A stretch of 64,000 nucleotides of DNA, taken from contig NW_002476254.1 of the NCBI RefSeq assembly GCF_000189635.1, positions 248,001 through 312,000 on the forward strand, given 5' to 3'. This DNA comes from Tetrahymena thermophila SB210 (Eukaryota; Ciliophora; Oligohymenophorea; Hymenostomatida; Tetrahymenidae). Numbering within the stretch: the stretch's first letter is position 1; every line of letters starts with the position of its first letter. Positions 1 to 17,404 of the stretch are shown here, one piece after another. Below the pieces are notes generated by a model. The model saw only the letters and a list, made by a program, of their open reading frames with translations, had not been told where the DNA came from and made no database searches. Both the position numbers and the translations under genes were made by a program.

Positions 1-732
1 TTAAGAAGTGCTTAAGTTTTCAATAATAAAGAATTTCAATCTCAAGCTTATTGTGGTTATGATATAAAAGCTTAATCTGTGATTGTAGCTTTTAGAGGAA
101 CAGACTAAGTTTAAAATTGGTTGAGCAACATAAATTTTGTTCCAGTTAAATACTTGAATGATTAGTGCAAAGATTGTAAAATTCATTAAGGGTTTATGAA
201 TATATTAGACAGCATTTAATTTGAATTGAATTAGTGTGTTATCAATTTAAAAAAGTAATATAATAGTACTTCTATCTTAGTTACAGGACATTCATTAGGA
301 GGTGCTATGGCTACTCTTTTTGCTGTGCAACTTAAGAAACTTTTAATGAATAAATTTTAGTCCTTTGAACTGATAACATTTGGCTCTCCTAGGGTTGGAA
401 ATTTGGAATTTGTAAATTATGCCAATTCACTATTTGGCAACAACTCCTTTAGATTGGTTAATAAATAAGATATTGTTCCTCATCTTCCATATAATAATCT
501 TGGATTTCAGCACATAGGAACTGAATATTGGTTATTTGATGAGAAAGATCCTTTTTCTTTTTTCATTTGCAGTTCTTCTGAGAAAGGAGAAAGCTCTTTA
601 TGTGCCAATTCTAAGTTATTAAATTTTTCAGTGAAAGATCATTTACATTATTTTGGAATCTATTCTGGTTGTGCTGCTGAAACATAACAAGATAAAGAGG
701 CTGAAAAATAAGATTAAAAAAATCATCAATGA
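1..732 (+). CDS. Class 3 lipase family protein (3' part, start outside window)
   Basis: The frame is open from base 1 to a TGA at 730-732, with TAA/TAG read as Gln. The visible 243 residues hold most of a fungal-lipase-type alpha/beta hydrolase: an oxyanion-side strand VIVAFRGTD with NWLSN after it, a C..CKIHQGF segment, and the nucleophile elbow GHSLGG (Ser near visible residue 98, bases 292-294). A following Asp lies in QDIVPHLP (about residue 157) and a His in DHLHYFG (about residue 214). Together these complete the Ser-Asp-His triad. The family hydrolyses acylglycerols or phospholipids and ciliate members are often secreted, but the N-terminus with any signal peptide is missing. No intron is seen in the visible part. 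The tail after the last His is short, Q/K/E-rich and probably disordered. Family is secure; substrate cannot be told. Confidence 0.93.
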
Positions 733-2414
733 AATAAATATGAATACATTTATTATATTTAGAAAATTTTAAATATATGTCATTCATTATAAAAAAATAT
801 TGTTAATCATTTTTCTACCATTTTTATTTATAAAATATTAATAATTTAAATGTATAAATTCACCTAAAAGTTGGCTTCATATTATATTTTTAAGTGTTTG
901 ACAAATAAGCATCTTTTAACTGTTTGATCTAAATTTATACTTGGTTTAATGATGTAATACACTAATTTTGTTACATTAATTTACATAATTATTTAATAAC
1001 TCCAAAAGGCTTAAAAACAAATTTTTTCCTTTAGTTTTACCTATATAGAGTAAAGATTATTTTTGATTACACTGTAAACCAAAACCTTCAAGCAGATAAA
1101 TATGTTTAAAAATCTACCCTGAAACATAAATATAATTTTTTCAAAAGAATTAAAATTTTTAGAATCATATTTTTTTAAATAAGTTAGTTTTATAAAATAC
1201 TATTTATTTTTACAAAATTATTTGTAATTCAAAATTGTAATTATTATGTGCTACAATAAAAATAAATTTAAATTTATCCTTTTGTGGTAACTCAATTTAA
1301 TCTATATTATTGAAATAGGTACCTGCAATTAAAGGGTAATTATTTGATTTTACCAATCAATATTGTTCTAGAGAGACAATCTATAAAACATATTCAAATA
1401 TACCAAATATATATCATACATATTATAAAATTAGATATTTACCATACATAAAAATACAAATTTACTTATCATCAAATTAACTTTAATAAATACAAATTAT
1501 AAAAATTAAATATTTTATCTTAAAACAAACAATTTTAATTACTTAAATCTATCTATAAATTGTTAAAAATAGGTAATAAACATAATTGCTATTTTATTTA
1601 AAACAATAATTTAAACATATCTAATATTATTTGTGGTTGAGTATTTATATTTTTTTAAATTTACTTACCATCAAATTAACATTAATAAATACCAATTATA
1701 AAAATTAAATATTTTATGTTAAAACAAACATTTTAAATTAATTAAATATATCTATAAATTGCTTATTATAGGTAATAAACTTAATTGCTATTTTATTTAA
1801 AACAATAATTTAAACATATCTAATTATTTGTGGTTGAATATTCATATTTTTACAATAAATTTATTAATATATTAAATAAATTAGCCAATAATTTATATTA
1901 TAATTTATTTTAATTTAAATTCTATTATCATTTAATATTTTCAAAAATAGATTATAATATACAGTTAATTATTATTATTAAATTTAGTATTTTTAAAAAT
2001 TCAAATAAATTAATTTAGCATATTTATTTACTTTTTTTAAAAATTAAAAATAAAATAATTTAAAATACAAACATATTTTTTAAATAAAAAATTTTATTGG
2101 CTTGCTTTTAGTCCATTTTATCCATCTTAAATCAGATAATCAATGATTTATAAAATAATTGAGTGGTGTTTGCTAAATACTTTTTTGGTTAAGGAAAGGG
2201 CTATTATTAGTATAACATTAATTTATAAAAGATAATTATTATTTATTTAACTTTTTATCCATCCATCTAAATAAATATTAATTAGTAGTCAATAATTTTT
2301 AAAGTTTCTGTATTTAAAATTATAGTTTATTAAGATATTTTTAACAGAATTTATACACAATTTTTAGTTATTTAAATAGAGTTTGCCAGGTAGACAATTA
2401 TTAGGTAAAGCAAA
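733..2414. other. AT-rich intergenic stretch
   Basis: No coding frame with recognisable composition was found on either strand. It contains a tandem duplication of about 200 bp (described separately) and holds the 3' flank of the lipase and the 5' flank of the next gene. Confidence 0.6.
1458..1852. repeat. Two-copy tandem repeat of about 199 bp
   Basis: Bases 1458-1656 and 1657-1852 are head-to-tail copies, both starting AAATTTACTTA(T/C)CATC and both ending near TTTGTGGTTGA(G/A)TATT. Differences are scattered substitutions and a few small indels, so identity is high (about nine in ten by eye). The unit has no open frame of note. It lies in a spacer, and its copy number here is two. Confidence 0.85.
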
Positions 2415-3926
2415 ATGTCTACTCTCTTTTCTGGGTTTGCAACAAGATAATAATAGCAACTTTATGAAAATTTAATTGAATAGCTTATTAGTGTTTTAAG
2501 TAAAAGAGTAATTAAGATATATGACGGGCAAAGCTGTAATGAATAAATCTTCAAATCAGTTTTGCTTAAAATTATGGTCAATTTAAATATTTTAGAAGAA
2601 AGAAAATATGCTGCACCAAAATTATCTCAATAAGTATAAGACTTAATGGGAATTTTATAATTAGACTATCTAAGTTTATAATCACAGCAATAAAATGGAG
2701 TTATCAAGCCAAAGAAAAAAGAATATTATTTAATAAATTAGTCTGATTTAGTAACAAAAAAACCAAATTAGTTAATCAACAAGTAAAGATCAATAACTCC
2801 ATCAAACGGAAGTAATCCAGTGAAAACTAAATAAGGATTTATGTATCAAGTTAGTAATCATCCTAGTCGCGTTAATTCTTCAAGTGCAAATAACAGGAAT
2901 TATCAAAATCCTTTAGTTGATGGCTAAGTGATTCTTCCACCATAAACTGCTATTGGAGGAGATAAAAATGGTTTTAGAGTCAAATTGTATAATAAATAAG
3001 ATGATAATTTATATGGACCTAATATAGAAATAAAATAAGGCAGTAACTTTGAAGAATCATCAGGTAAAAATACTATTTAAAGTTTTGATGCGAGTAAAGA
3101 AATTGGGAATAATAACTTAAAAGAAAATTCATAATATCTTGGTTGTTATGAAAGTGTTAATGTAAGAAAAAATGTTAATAATAATTCTTCTTCTAATCAA
3201 AAAGAATAGTAATAAGATAGAATTAGTGCAAAGTAATATTTATCGTATAATCCAGAAGCATAAACACTTTATTCTCAAAGAAACAATGATCAAAATACTC
3301 TTTCACCATCCACTCCAGTTTAAAAAAATCAATTTTAAAACTAATATTAAGCCTTGTTTGATAAAATTGCTGACCAAGATCCATAATTAGCTAACAAATT
3401 TGATAGTGGATATACTTCAATCAGTGCTAGCAAAGGATATGTTGCAAATCAAGATTTAGACTGCCCTTAACCCAGTTATAATTTCCCTTCAGAACAAAAA
3501 AGTGTTTACAATAATAACAATAATAATAGTAATTTTAATAACAGTGTTAATCACAACAAGAGCACTTTAAATGAGGAAGAAGTTTAGATGACAATGATAG
3601 ATTAAGACATAATTAAAAAAATAATAAATATAGCTCCATAAATTAGCAAACTGAGCAAGCAAGAGAGAAGCATAGATAAACAATTTAGAAAGCTTAGAAA
3701 GAAATCATAACCTTAAAACCATAGCTTAAATAATAGTACTTTTGAAATTAAAAATGATTTTGAATTTGACTCTGAAAAATTTGAATAAGAATTTTATTAT
3801 GGAAATTTTTTGAATTCCACTAATTCTAGTGGCTCATAAAAGATGGCTGATACAGCAAGATCAAATAGAAAAAACGGGTTTTTCAGTGCTCAAAGAAGTA
3901 ACTTCAAACAACCTTAAAATATTTGA
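2415..3926 (+). CDS. Unknown Q/N-rich protein with a compact N-terminal segment
   Basis: A single uninterrupted code-6 frame of 503 residues runs from ATG at 2415 to TGA at 3924-3926. Residues 1 to about 100 look folded: two helical stretches containing LIEQLISVLSKRVIKIYDGQ and LEERKYAAPKLSQQVQDLM. The remainder is low-complexity, rich in Asn, Gln and Ser, with short clusters such as a basic patch near SKQERS..KQFRKLRKK and a Phe-rich acidic stretch after it. I do not recognise the family. The N-terminal block is the part to use in homology searches. No membrane segment or signal peptide is visible, and no intron is needed. Confidence 0.75.
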
Positions 3927-4719
3927 AAATGGTCAAAACTTAATTTAATTAATATTAAAATAAATTGCTAAAAATTAAAATTTTAATTAAAAATAAAATG
4001 TTTTTAAATTTTTTTTACATAGAAAAATTCAAACAAAATAATCAGCTTAAAAATATTTCTTAAAATATGAAAGTTTAATTTAATAAATCAAGTGTTAAAT
4101 TTATCATGAATTAAATGTGGTTAGATAACCCAATAAAATGCAGAAAAAAAATAATTTTTAAATTAAAAAGGATTAATTTTAGTTAATTATTATAATAAAT
4201 TTAAGTCAAAAATGTATTTCTTCATTTATATATTAGTATTTTAAAACTTTAGTAAGATAGTAAAATATTTTCATGAATACTTTGAAAAGTAATTATATTT
4301 TATTTGTTGAATATTTTGTTAAATTTATTATTTTAAAGCAATATAAAATTTTATAAATTCTTGAAACGAGTTAAATACAGATGATGAAATAGTCTTTTTA
4401 TCTTCAATGATAATTAACAAATTCAGTACAATTATTTTTGATAGATTTTTTTATTCAAAAAATAAATATATAAATTCAAATCAATGTTTTTCATAATCGA
4501 TCGTTTAAAAATTCTATTTAAATTTAGAGTGTTTAGTTTTTCTGTTCGAAAAAATCACTTCCTAAATAAGCTCGTTATTTTTAAAAAATTCGAAATACTA
4601 AATATATTATTCCTGTTTTTTTTAAATAGGAGGACAAAGATTAACTCAATTTAAAAATTTAAAAAAATTAAAGAAAATTAAGGCAAAAAAGAAAAAAATA
4701 TACTGAACTCAACAAAAAA
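3927..4719. other. AT-rich intergenic stretch
   Basis: Spacer between two genes on the same strand. No gene, RNA signature or repeat was seen. The last 50 bases before the next ATG are almost pure A/G, as is common for 5' leaders in this window. Confidence 0.6.
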
Positions 4720-7700
4720 ATGGCTGAATTAAATTAAATTCCTGAAATTACAGAAATAAGTATTAATGATATCTTTGACATTTACTCAACAGGCGATACT
4801 GTCATAACTAAGAGCTTAGGTTATGGATCTTTAGGACCTGTTTTTTAAGCTTCCTAGAAATGTGATGATGTATGCTAAAATATAGTGATTAAATCATTTT
4901 CCTGCACTCAAACTCTATATGATCAAATAGCTAATCAAGTTAACCAAACAAAAGTATTTTAAAACTCCCAAAATGTTTTAAAATTCTAAATTAAGAAAGT
5001 AGCCGAAAATGGTGATCATGTGGCTACAGCTTTTGAGATGGAACTTTGCTAGAAATCTCTTTAATAGTATATTGCTGAAATTAAGGAAGGAAAAGCTAAT
5101 CCTACCAAATCTGAAGTTCTTGTCTACTTTATCTAGGCACTAAATGGTCTTCTTGAATTACAAGAAAATGGCTATTAACACCACAATCTAAAATCTAGTA
5201 ATATTTTAATCAGTGAAGACGATACCATCAAAATTTCTGATAGCAGCTTCACCCTTGAACTATCTTAAAAAATTTATAACAAGCCTTAACAATACAATAG
5301 ATTCCTTTCAATTAACTATCTGTCTCCTGAATATACAAGCCTGATAGATGGTAAGGGCTAAGTTGAAATTAGTAACTCCTCTGATGTTTTCAGTTTAGGT
5401 GTAATTTTCCTAGAGCTGATAGGTTAAGAAATTAATATCGTTTCTGCAATTAAATTAAAATCAGGTATATTTGAAGGAGTTTAGGTAAAGGAAGGCTTTT
5501 AAGATTTAGCTAGCTTTATATGCGAAAATATGCTTTGCTATCTTCCTTAAGATAGAAAGACTATTACATGGCTTATTGAGGCTTTCAGTGAGTAGTTTTT
5601 CAATGAAGTGACTAAGTTCAGGTAAATTTGAATAAAATAAAAAGTGTTCAAACATTTAATAATTAATTTCTACTGAACTTTTTAAAAAATTTTGTATAAC
5701 TTTAAGAAATTTTAAATAAGTTTCTATTTTCTACTGTCTTTAGTTCTTTAATTTGATTATTTTTTTAAAAGTATATTAGATGATAAAACTTTAAACACAG
5801 ATTAAGCTCTTGAAAAAGAAAAGGAAGAGGATCAAATGTAAAATACTGAAGAGGTAGAAAAACAAAATGTATTAGTTTAATGCGATAATGAAGCTAAAAA
5901 TGAGAGTTTAAATGAATCATAAAATATCAGCAGTCCACTAAAGAACTCTTTTAATGAAAATGAATATGAAATTTTAGAGAATGATTAAGAGGCTGAAATA
6001 GTTAACAACCATTAAGCTAGTGCTAAAAAGTAAGATCAAAATGAGCACGAGTCTTAAGAATCAACTTTAGATTAAGAAGCAATTCAAGCTTAAAATTAAA
6101 ATTAAGAAAATGAAGTTTAAAACTAAATAGAGGAAGAAAATACAGTCTCTTCCCAATAAGGTGTGGAATCAACTAATTAAGTTAATGAAACAAATAATAG
6201 CAATAACGTTTAAGAAATTTAAAATTAAGAAGCTGAATAAATTCCTTTAATTAATTTAGACGATTCAGCTATTAAAAAATAAATTTCTCGTATTCAACGT
6301 TTAAGAATTGATTTAAAGTAATTTTAATTATTAAAAGTATTAATTTTTTATGCAATTTTAAATAAAATAATAAGCTCTAAAAACTTAGGGAATCAATAAA
6401 ATGTGACATTGTTTTAGAAACTTGAAGCTTTCACTTCACTGACTCACTTAACCTTGGATTTATCGTAAATTAATTCTTTGAATTTTTGGCAGAAATAATA
6501 TTTATTTTTTTCTCTTAGTAATAACCAAATAGAAGACGATAAAATAAATGAATTAAGCTAATTCTTATCAAAATGTAATAATTTGATTGATCTCACATTA
6601 AAATTAGAGTAAAATATTTGAATAAACTTTTAATAATAATTATAATTATTTTAATTTAATTTAATGATAGAAATAATAAATTAACACCACTCAGCTTAAC
6701 AGTCTTAAACAATGCTTTAAGTAGATTAAATAATATGACTAGATTTTAGCTTTCTATAGGAAGTCAACTTTTATCAGAGTCAATAGAAAAAACATGGGAA
6801 ATAGAAACAATCAGCCTTATAAATATTATGAAATCATGGAATAGCTTAGCTTAACTTAACATCTCATTAGGGTAATAAATTAATTAAATAAATAATCATT
6901 TTTAATTCACAATTTTAAAATTAGTCAACTAAAAGTAAGCAATATGCTAATCAGCACTTTAGTCTCATACTTAACTGATTTCCCTTCTTTGAAAGAGTTA
7001 GTATTATAATTTGGGTATTTTATTAATCGTTCGTTGTTCTTACTTAAAAATTAATCATTTTTTTAAAAAAATTTTTATAGATTTTAGTCAGATGTCACAG
7101 AAGAAGTTTGGAATAAATTTGTCTAATTTGTTTAAGATTAAGAAAATTTAAGCAAATCCACATTACCTATCTATGAGTAATAAAGTTATTATTTAATTAT
7201 ACTTATAAAAATTATATTTATTTTAGAAATAAATAAGAGAATGTTGAAGAAGATGTTGAAAATTCTGTAAATTAAGGAGATACTGCTCGACTAATTAGCT
7301 AAGAGATTTAAGTTGAATAGAATTGTCTTGCTACAGAACCAGAAATGGAATCTAATTTATAGATTGAATAATTAAATGCATAACAAGAAACAAAAACTGA
7401 AGAAGAACAAGTTGAGCAATAAATTGTTGATACTGAAGCATAGTGTGCTGAATAATATTTAAAATAAGAATAATTAGATGATGAACAAGAAGAAACTGTT
7501 ACTTAATAAACTTAATCATAAGCAGAATAAAGTAACTAAGTTGATTTACAATAAACTTAAGAGGTCTCAACTGAAGAAGAAGAATTGAGTAATTTGAATA
7601 CAGAAGAAAAGCAAAATAAAGAAGAACTAACATAAGAATCTTAATAAGAATAATTAAAATAAGTAGAAGAAGAATAAATTAAAGAAGAGGAAGTTTAAGA

Positions 7701-7908
7701 AACTACTGTTAGTTAATAAAATGAGATACATGATAATTAAGATGAATAAAACTAAAAATAAGAGTAATTAAATGAAGAAATTGAGATATAAAATGAAATA
7801 AATGAAAGTAAAGAGTTATAAAATAGTGATTAAAAAGACACCACAGAACAAAACAATTTAGTTGAAGAAGAGGTACAAGAAAAATCAGATAATGCAGTAT
7901 CTGAGTGA
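4720..7908 (+). CDS. Pseudokinase fused to leucine-rich repeats
   Basis: Multi-exon gene; exon 1 is 4720-5621 and exon 2 starts at 5772, followed by several exons separated by short introns. Residues about 28-300 are a protein-kinase fold: Gly-rich loop GYGSLG, the VAIK-type lysine in IVIKSF (K58), a helical C-lobe with NYLSPEY (APE-like) and SSDVFSLGVIFLEL. The catalytic loop reads HHN (154-156) instead of HRD, and DFG reads DSS (174-176), so the fold is predicted to be catalytically dead or strongly impaired. A Gln/Glu-rich linker follows. Then come degenerate leucine-rich repeats split by introns (for example KLEAFTSLTHLTLDLS and LSKCNNLIDLTL), and an acidic Q/E tail of about 200 residues ending at TGA 7906-7908. 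Ciliates are known to have large families of LRR proteins with kinase-like domains; the role of this one is unknown. Internal intron borders in 6300-7230 are less certain than the ends. Confidence 0.8.
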
Positions 7909-8641
7909 AATATAAAATAAAAATAAAAAATAAAATAAAATCTTTAATTATGAATTTATTTGATTATTATTTGAATATAGTAACTATTATATTTGATAAA
8001 TTTTTTTAATTTTAAATAGTTTTAAAGTTTTTCTTTTTATAATTACTTTTTGATTAATTATTATCGTATTCATAATCTTTAGAAAGAATTTATATTATTT
8101 TAAAATCTAAGAATATTTTTATTATAAAATTAAAGGTACCTAATAAACCAACAAAATTGATTAGATTAAAATATATTATTTGTTTATTAAAACCAAACTT
8201 TTATTATCTTAGATTCACTTTTGAAAGTAAAATTCTAACAATCCTTTATTTTTTTATGTTTAAAATTTAGTTTGTAGATTTTAGAAGCATAAATTTAAAA
8301 AAAAATAAATAAATAAAAAGTTAATTTCATAGCAGAATTGATTTAACTGTTCTATTTATGAGAAATTTTTATGTACACAAGACTAAGAAGAAAAAGATAT
8401 TAAACGGAAAATTATATAAAGTACTTTAATTTATTGGTTAATTGATATATAAGCTAATATTTTAAGTTGAGCTTTATTTAAAATTTATAGATTTTATTTA
8501 TTTTTTATTGTTTTTAAGTAATTTTCAGAAATAGTGACATATTTAATGAAATAGCATTCATTTTCTTAAAAGCCACTAATTTTTAATTATTAAAATGGGT
8601 ATTTATAATTAAGGTTAGTTGGTTATTAATGCAAATTTATT
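7909..8641. other. Convergent intergenic stretch
   Basis: The 3' ends of two convergent genes meet here. No coding frame, RNA signature or repeat was recognised. Confidence 0.6.
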
Positions 8642-10881
8642 TCAATTTGCATAGGTATTACTTTAGGTATACCTAGCAGTAACAGCTGTGGAATTATTTC
8701 CTGAGATAGTTTAAAAATTATTAGAGTGTTACTGTATTTCTTTTTCATATTCATATCCTTAAAATAATTCTAATTTATAGAAAAAATGAATTTATTTATA
8801 AAACATAACATTTTGTTTGCATATTAAATTACCTTAAACTGAATTTCTTCTTAAAAGCAATTAATTTTATTAAATTAGTTCAGGATTTGTGTCTTATTTA
8901 TCTCTGGGTTCCATTTGCTTAGCATCAAAATTGTCTTCCGACTTTTAAAATTTTTAGAATATATGAATTTTATATTTTTTTTTGCTTTTTACCTTAGGTA
9001 GGAATGGGGATTCAAGTTCTCTGTTTTCTAATTTTTACCATGGAAAATCTCTTAGCCAAGGATGTTCTTTCACTTCATCTGGTCCATTCAATCCAAGCCT
9101 ATTTTAGGGTTTTCTCTGAATAGTCTTTTGATATTTTTTAGAATTAATATTATCCTTTTCAAGTTTATTTACTTTGTTGATAAAATCAGCAGCTTCTAGA
9201 GACCAACCATGAGGAATCTCACTCTTTCTAACTTATACTTGTCTTGCAATTATTTAATCTCTCAATTCCTTACGTGTTCTTCCTATATATGGCCTCTATA
9301 ATATTTATTAAATTTTTTGAGAAACACAAATAAATGGTAATAATTTAATAAATCTTTACTTTTCCAAGCATGCATTCATAAGTTATAACGCCGACTGCAT
9401 AATAATCAGCTGCAACGCTTTTTTAAAATTAAATAATATAAAAAGATAATTAATTTTTGAACAAAGATTACCCATGGACTTGTCTACACATAACTTCAGG
9501 AGCTAATTATATTATTATTCATAGAAAATATTAATTATTAATTACAATTATAAATTTAATAACTACCCATATATCCAGGAGTGCCACTTGTGTCTGATTA
9601 ATTATCAGGTTTCCATATTCTTGCAACACCTAAATCTGTCAAGCGCAGATATCCTTGATCGTCTAACACCAAATTTTCTGGCTTTACATCTCTGTGTAAA
9701 ATACTATTATAGTGAAGATACTCTAAAGCTTGTACCAAGCAGGCAATAAAAAACTCTATTTTAAAAAATAGGTTATTGATTTTTTATATATATTATTTAA
9801 TTTTTTTTGTAAGCGCGTTACTAAGATAAAAGAGACTATTGCTAAAAATTTTTGTTAATTAAATTATATTCTACAGAGATATTTTATTGATTAAAACTTT
9901 TGTTCTAGAAATTAATATGTATTTTTTTTTCCTTAATATTTTTGAAATAAACATTTGGTTATTTTTTGTATCGTTAATTTTATTCAGTCAAGTATAAAAA
10001 AGAAATAATTAATAAAAAAATATATGTAAAATAGATAGAAAAATAGACATAAATTTTTACTTGTTTATTCTTCAGTAAATTTTTTCTATCTTCCTATGTG
10101 ATATCTCAAATCTCCACCTCCTAATAAGTCCATAACTAAATATAAATTCTCCCTGTCTTAAAAGGCCCAAACCATATTTACTATAAATCTTTATTGATTT
10201 AATAAATAATAATTTACTAAAAAAGTAATTAGTTTATGTTATTAATTTTTAATCTATCAATTTATTCTATTAAAAAGTGTTATTCATTACGGATTTTTAA
10301 GAGTGCTTAGTAAATATCTTTCATTCATTACAGAATTTATGCTTTTTTTGGTTATAATCCTTTATTTTTAAATATAAGATAAGTATACATAGTTGCCATT
10401 TTATTATTTTAATTTGATAGAAGATAATTTTACTTTGCTTTAGACATTTCTTTCATAGCATATAATTACTTAGTCTTTTTATGTTCAACCTTCCATACCT
10501 TTTAAAATACAAAAAAATATTTTTAAAAATTATATTTAAAATTCTAATTTTTTGCTATGAATTTTCAACATTTATATTCTTTTATAATCAATTCATCATA
10601 ATTTAGAACTCTGAAAGAAGAACATATTAGAATTTCATTGAGTAATAATTGCAGCAAATAATTCAAAGGATATTAAAATAAATAAATACCTTTCCGAAGC
10701 CTCCTCTCCCAATTACATACAAAAAATTAAATAGCCTAGGCGTTATATAAGCTAAAATTATAAAATAATAAAATATTTAGTTTGAATAATTAAAAGATTC
10801 TTTATATTTTATTCTAATTTTGATATATTTACTTTATAGCTCATCTTAATTTTGCTCACTAGCGAAATTACAATTTCCCAT
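8642..10881 (-). CDS. AGC-like Ser/Thr protein kinase with N-terminal acylation signal
   Basis: Read on the minus strand from ATG (complement of 10879-10881) to TGA (8642-8644), in many short exons. The protein starts MGNCNF, a classic N-myristoylation (Gly2) plus palmitoylation (Cys4) signal, so membrane attachment is likely. Kinase motifs in order: GRGGFGKV, YAMKEM (catalytic Lys), WAFQDRENLYLVMDLLGGGD, HRDVKPEN, DLG in place of DFG, SGTPGYMAPE, then ADYYAVGVITYECMLGKRPY and RKPQNRLG...HPWL. The GGGDLRYH hinge and overall order recall STK32/YANK and related AGC kinases expanded in ciliates. A 48-bp intron probably separates FINK from IQRKPQNRLG. The C-terminal tail is Q/N/S-rich and ends QSNTYAN. 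The catalytic Asp and Lys are present, so activity is expected. Substrate unknown. Confidence 0.88.
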
Positions 10882-15692
<4,811 letters not shown>

Positions 15693-16600
15693 ATGTGATA
15701 ATTATTTCACATAAATAAACAAAATACTTATTAGCTCATTATTTTTTTAGGATAATGCCTATTTGTTAAATAAGGTAAATTTTATTCATTAAATGTTAAA
15801 TAAAAATAATTTGTTTTTTAAAAAGAAGGAGAGTTGTAACTTATTTAGAGGTAGATTTGTTATTAGTGTCTTTTTTATTGCTACTTAATTAATATTTTGT
15901 TAATTCATCAACAAATACATAAATCTCAGAATAAATTAATACAATCTAAATAAAATAGCTTAGTATATATAAATAATATTAATATAGAGTAAATGAGTAA
16001 ATATATTATAAATGGTTTGCTTACTAATCAAGAAAATAGATAGATAACTAAGTATTTCTACCTTCCTTTCTTGTCGGATAGTTTTTCTCAATTCTCAAAA
16101 ACACTTATTTAATGAGTAGGAACATTTTCTATAAAACAAATACAAACAAATGCTGCTTGCCAATTTATCTGCAATAAGTAAAAATATCTTTATATTTATT
16201 ATGAAAAAGGCTTAGTAAAGTAATTTATTACCCATACATAAAACTAGAAATCAAAGAACAACAAACAAATCAACCAAAAAATAAATAAATAAATAATCAA
16301 CATCTATATAAATAAATATATACATTTAAATTATTATATTATAACAATTTTATGTCACATTTAATTGATTTGGGGTATGTATATAAAAAGTTACTACCAA
16401 TAGTTAGTTATTAATTTATTGTTATGCAGCCAACTTACTTATATTTATTTTACATTAAATATTTGAGTTTATGTTAAATCCTTTATTTTCTGGTAACTTT
16501 CATTTTAAAGTTTTGATCATTTATTTTTATTATTTATTACAATTAATGTTAAAAAATTAACATTTAAATCAGTAAATTTTATAAATTTTCTAATTAAGAA
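15693..16600. other. AT-rich intergenic stretch
   Basis: Spacer between two genes on the plus strand. No frame with coding composition, RNA signature or repeat beyond short A/T runs was found. Confidence 0.6.
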
Positions 16601-17404
16601 ATGAAATACTAAGAGATAGATTTAGAAGATCAAACAAATTAGATATAGTATGAAAGGATTAGTGAGTCCTATCCTCCTAATACAAAAAATAACTATCGCT
16701 ATCTAGCAGAAGTTCATACCATTTTGTAAAAAATAGACATTAGTCAAATAGATACTAGTTAAGATATTATTTCTAGAACAATGACTAATAGTAATGATAT
16801 ACGATAAATATAAGTTCTCCATTCTGAGTGGTTTCCAATTTAATATGAATAATCATATTATGATAATATGCTAACACATAATAAAAATTTAGTTCTTGAA
16901 CTTGATCTATCAAGATTTGGATTCTCAAAATATATAATTGCAGCTGTAATATATAATAAAAAGAGCACAACTTTTAAGGAAATGAAGTTCTCCTTCAAAG
17001 ATTTATGCACAGACTCTTACTGTTTATATATTCAAACTATCGGAGTTATAAATGAATTTCGCTAACATGGTTTGGCATCTTATTTACTAAATTACATCAA
17101 GGTAGAAGCCAGTAAAAATTAAAAAGTAAAATATATTAACTTGCATATGGTTACGTATAATAAATCTGGAGAACGATTTTACTTAAAAAATGGATTTTAG
17201 TAAATCGAAAAATGTAAAAACTATTATAATATTGAAAATAAGTAATACGACTCCTATTTATTTTGCTTTTATGTAAATGGAGGAGAACCCCCAATAACGT
17301 TCTTTCGCTATTTATCTGAAAAAATAAGCTACTCTTTATCTGCTATTAAATCTTTAGTAAGTAAATCTAACAAATTTGAAGAAAATGATATTAAAATGAT
17401 ATGA
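16601..17404 (+). CDS. GNAT N-acetyltransferase, NAA60/HAT4-like
   Basis: One exon of 267 residues, ATG 16601 to TGA 17402-17404. After an N-terminal extension of about 70 residues the sequence follows the NAA60 pattern: LHSEWFPIQY (compare WFPIEYP in animal NAA60), a YIQTIGVINEFR strand, and the acetyl-CoA P-loop motif RQHGLAS (R154-S160). Then INLHMVTYNKSGERFYLKNGF, where family members have a helix ending in a Tyr-Glu-N..F motif, and FYVNGGEPP (compare YINGGHPP). NAA60 acetylates N-terminal methionines of membrane proteins on the Golgi or plastid membrane in other eukaryotes. I see no obvious C-terminal membrane anchor here, so location is open. The assignment rests on ordered motif matches and is fairly safe at family level. 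Confidence 0.83.

Noticed and set aside
5801-5830. Alternative acceptor AACACAG for intron 1 of the pseudokinase gene
   Set aside because: Use of this site meets a TGA within a few codons; the acceptor at 5770-5771 keeps the frame open.
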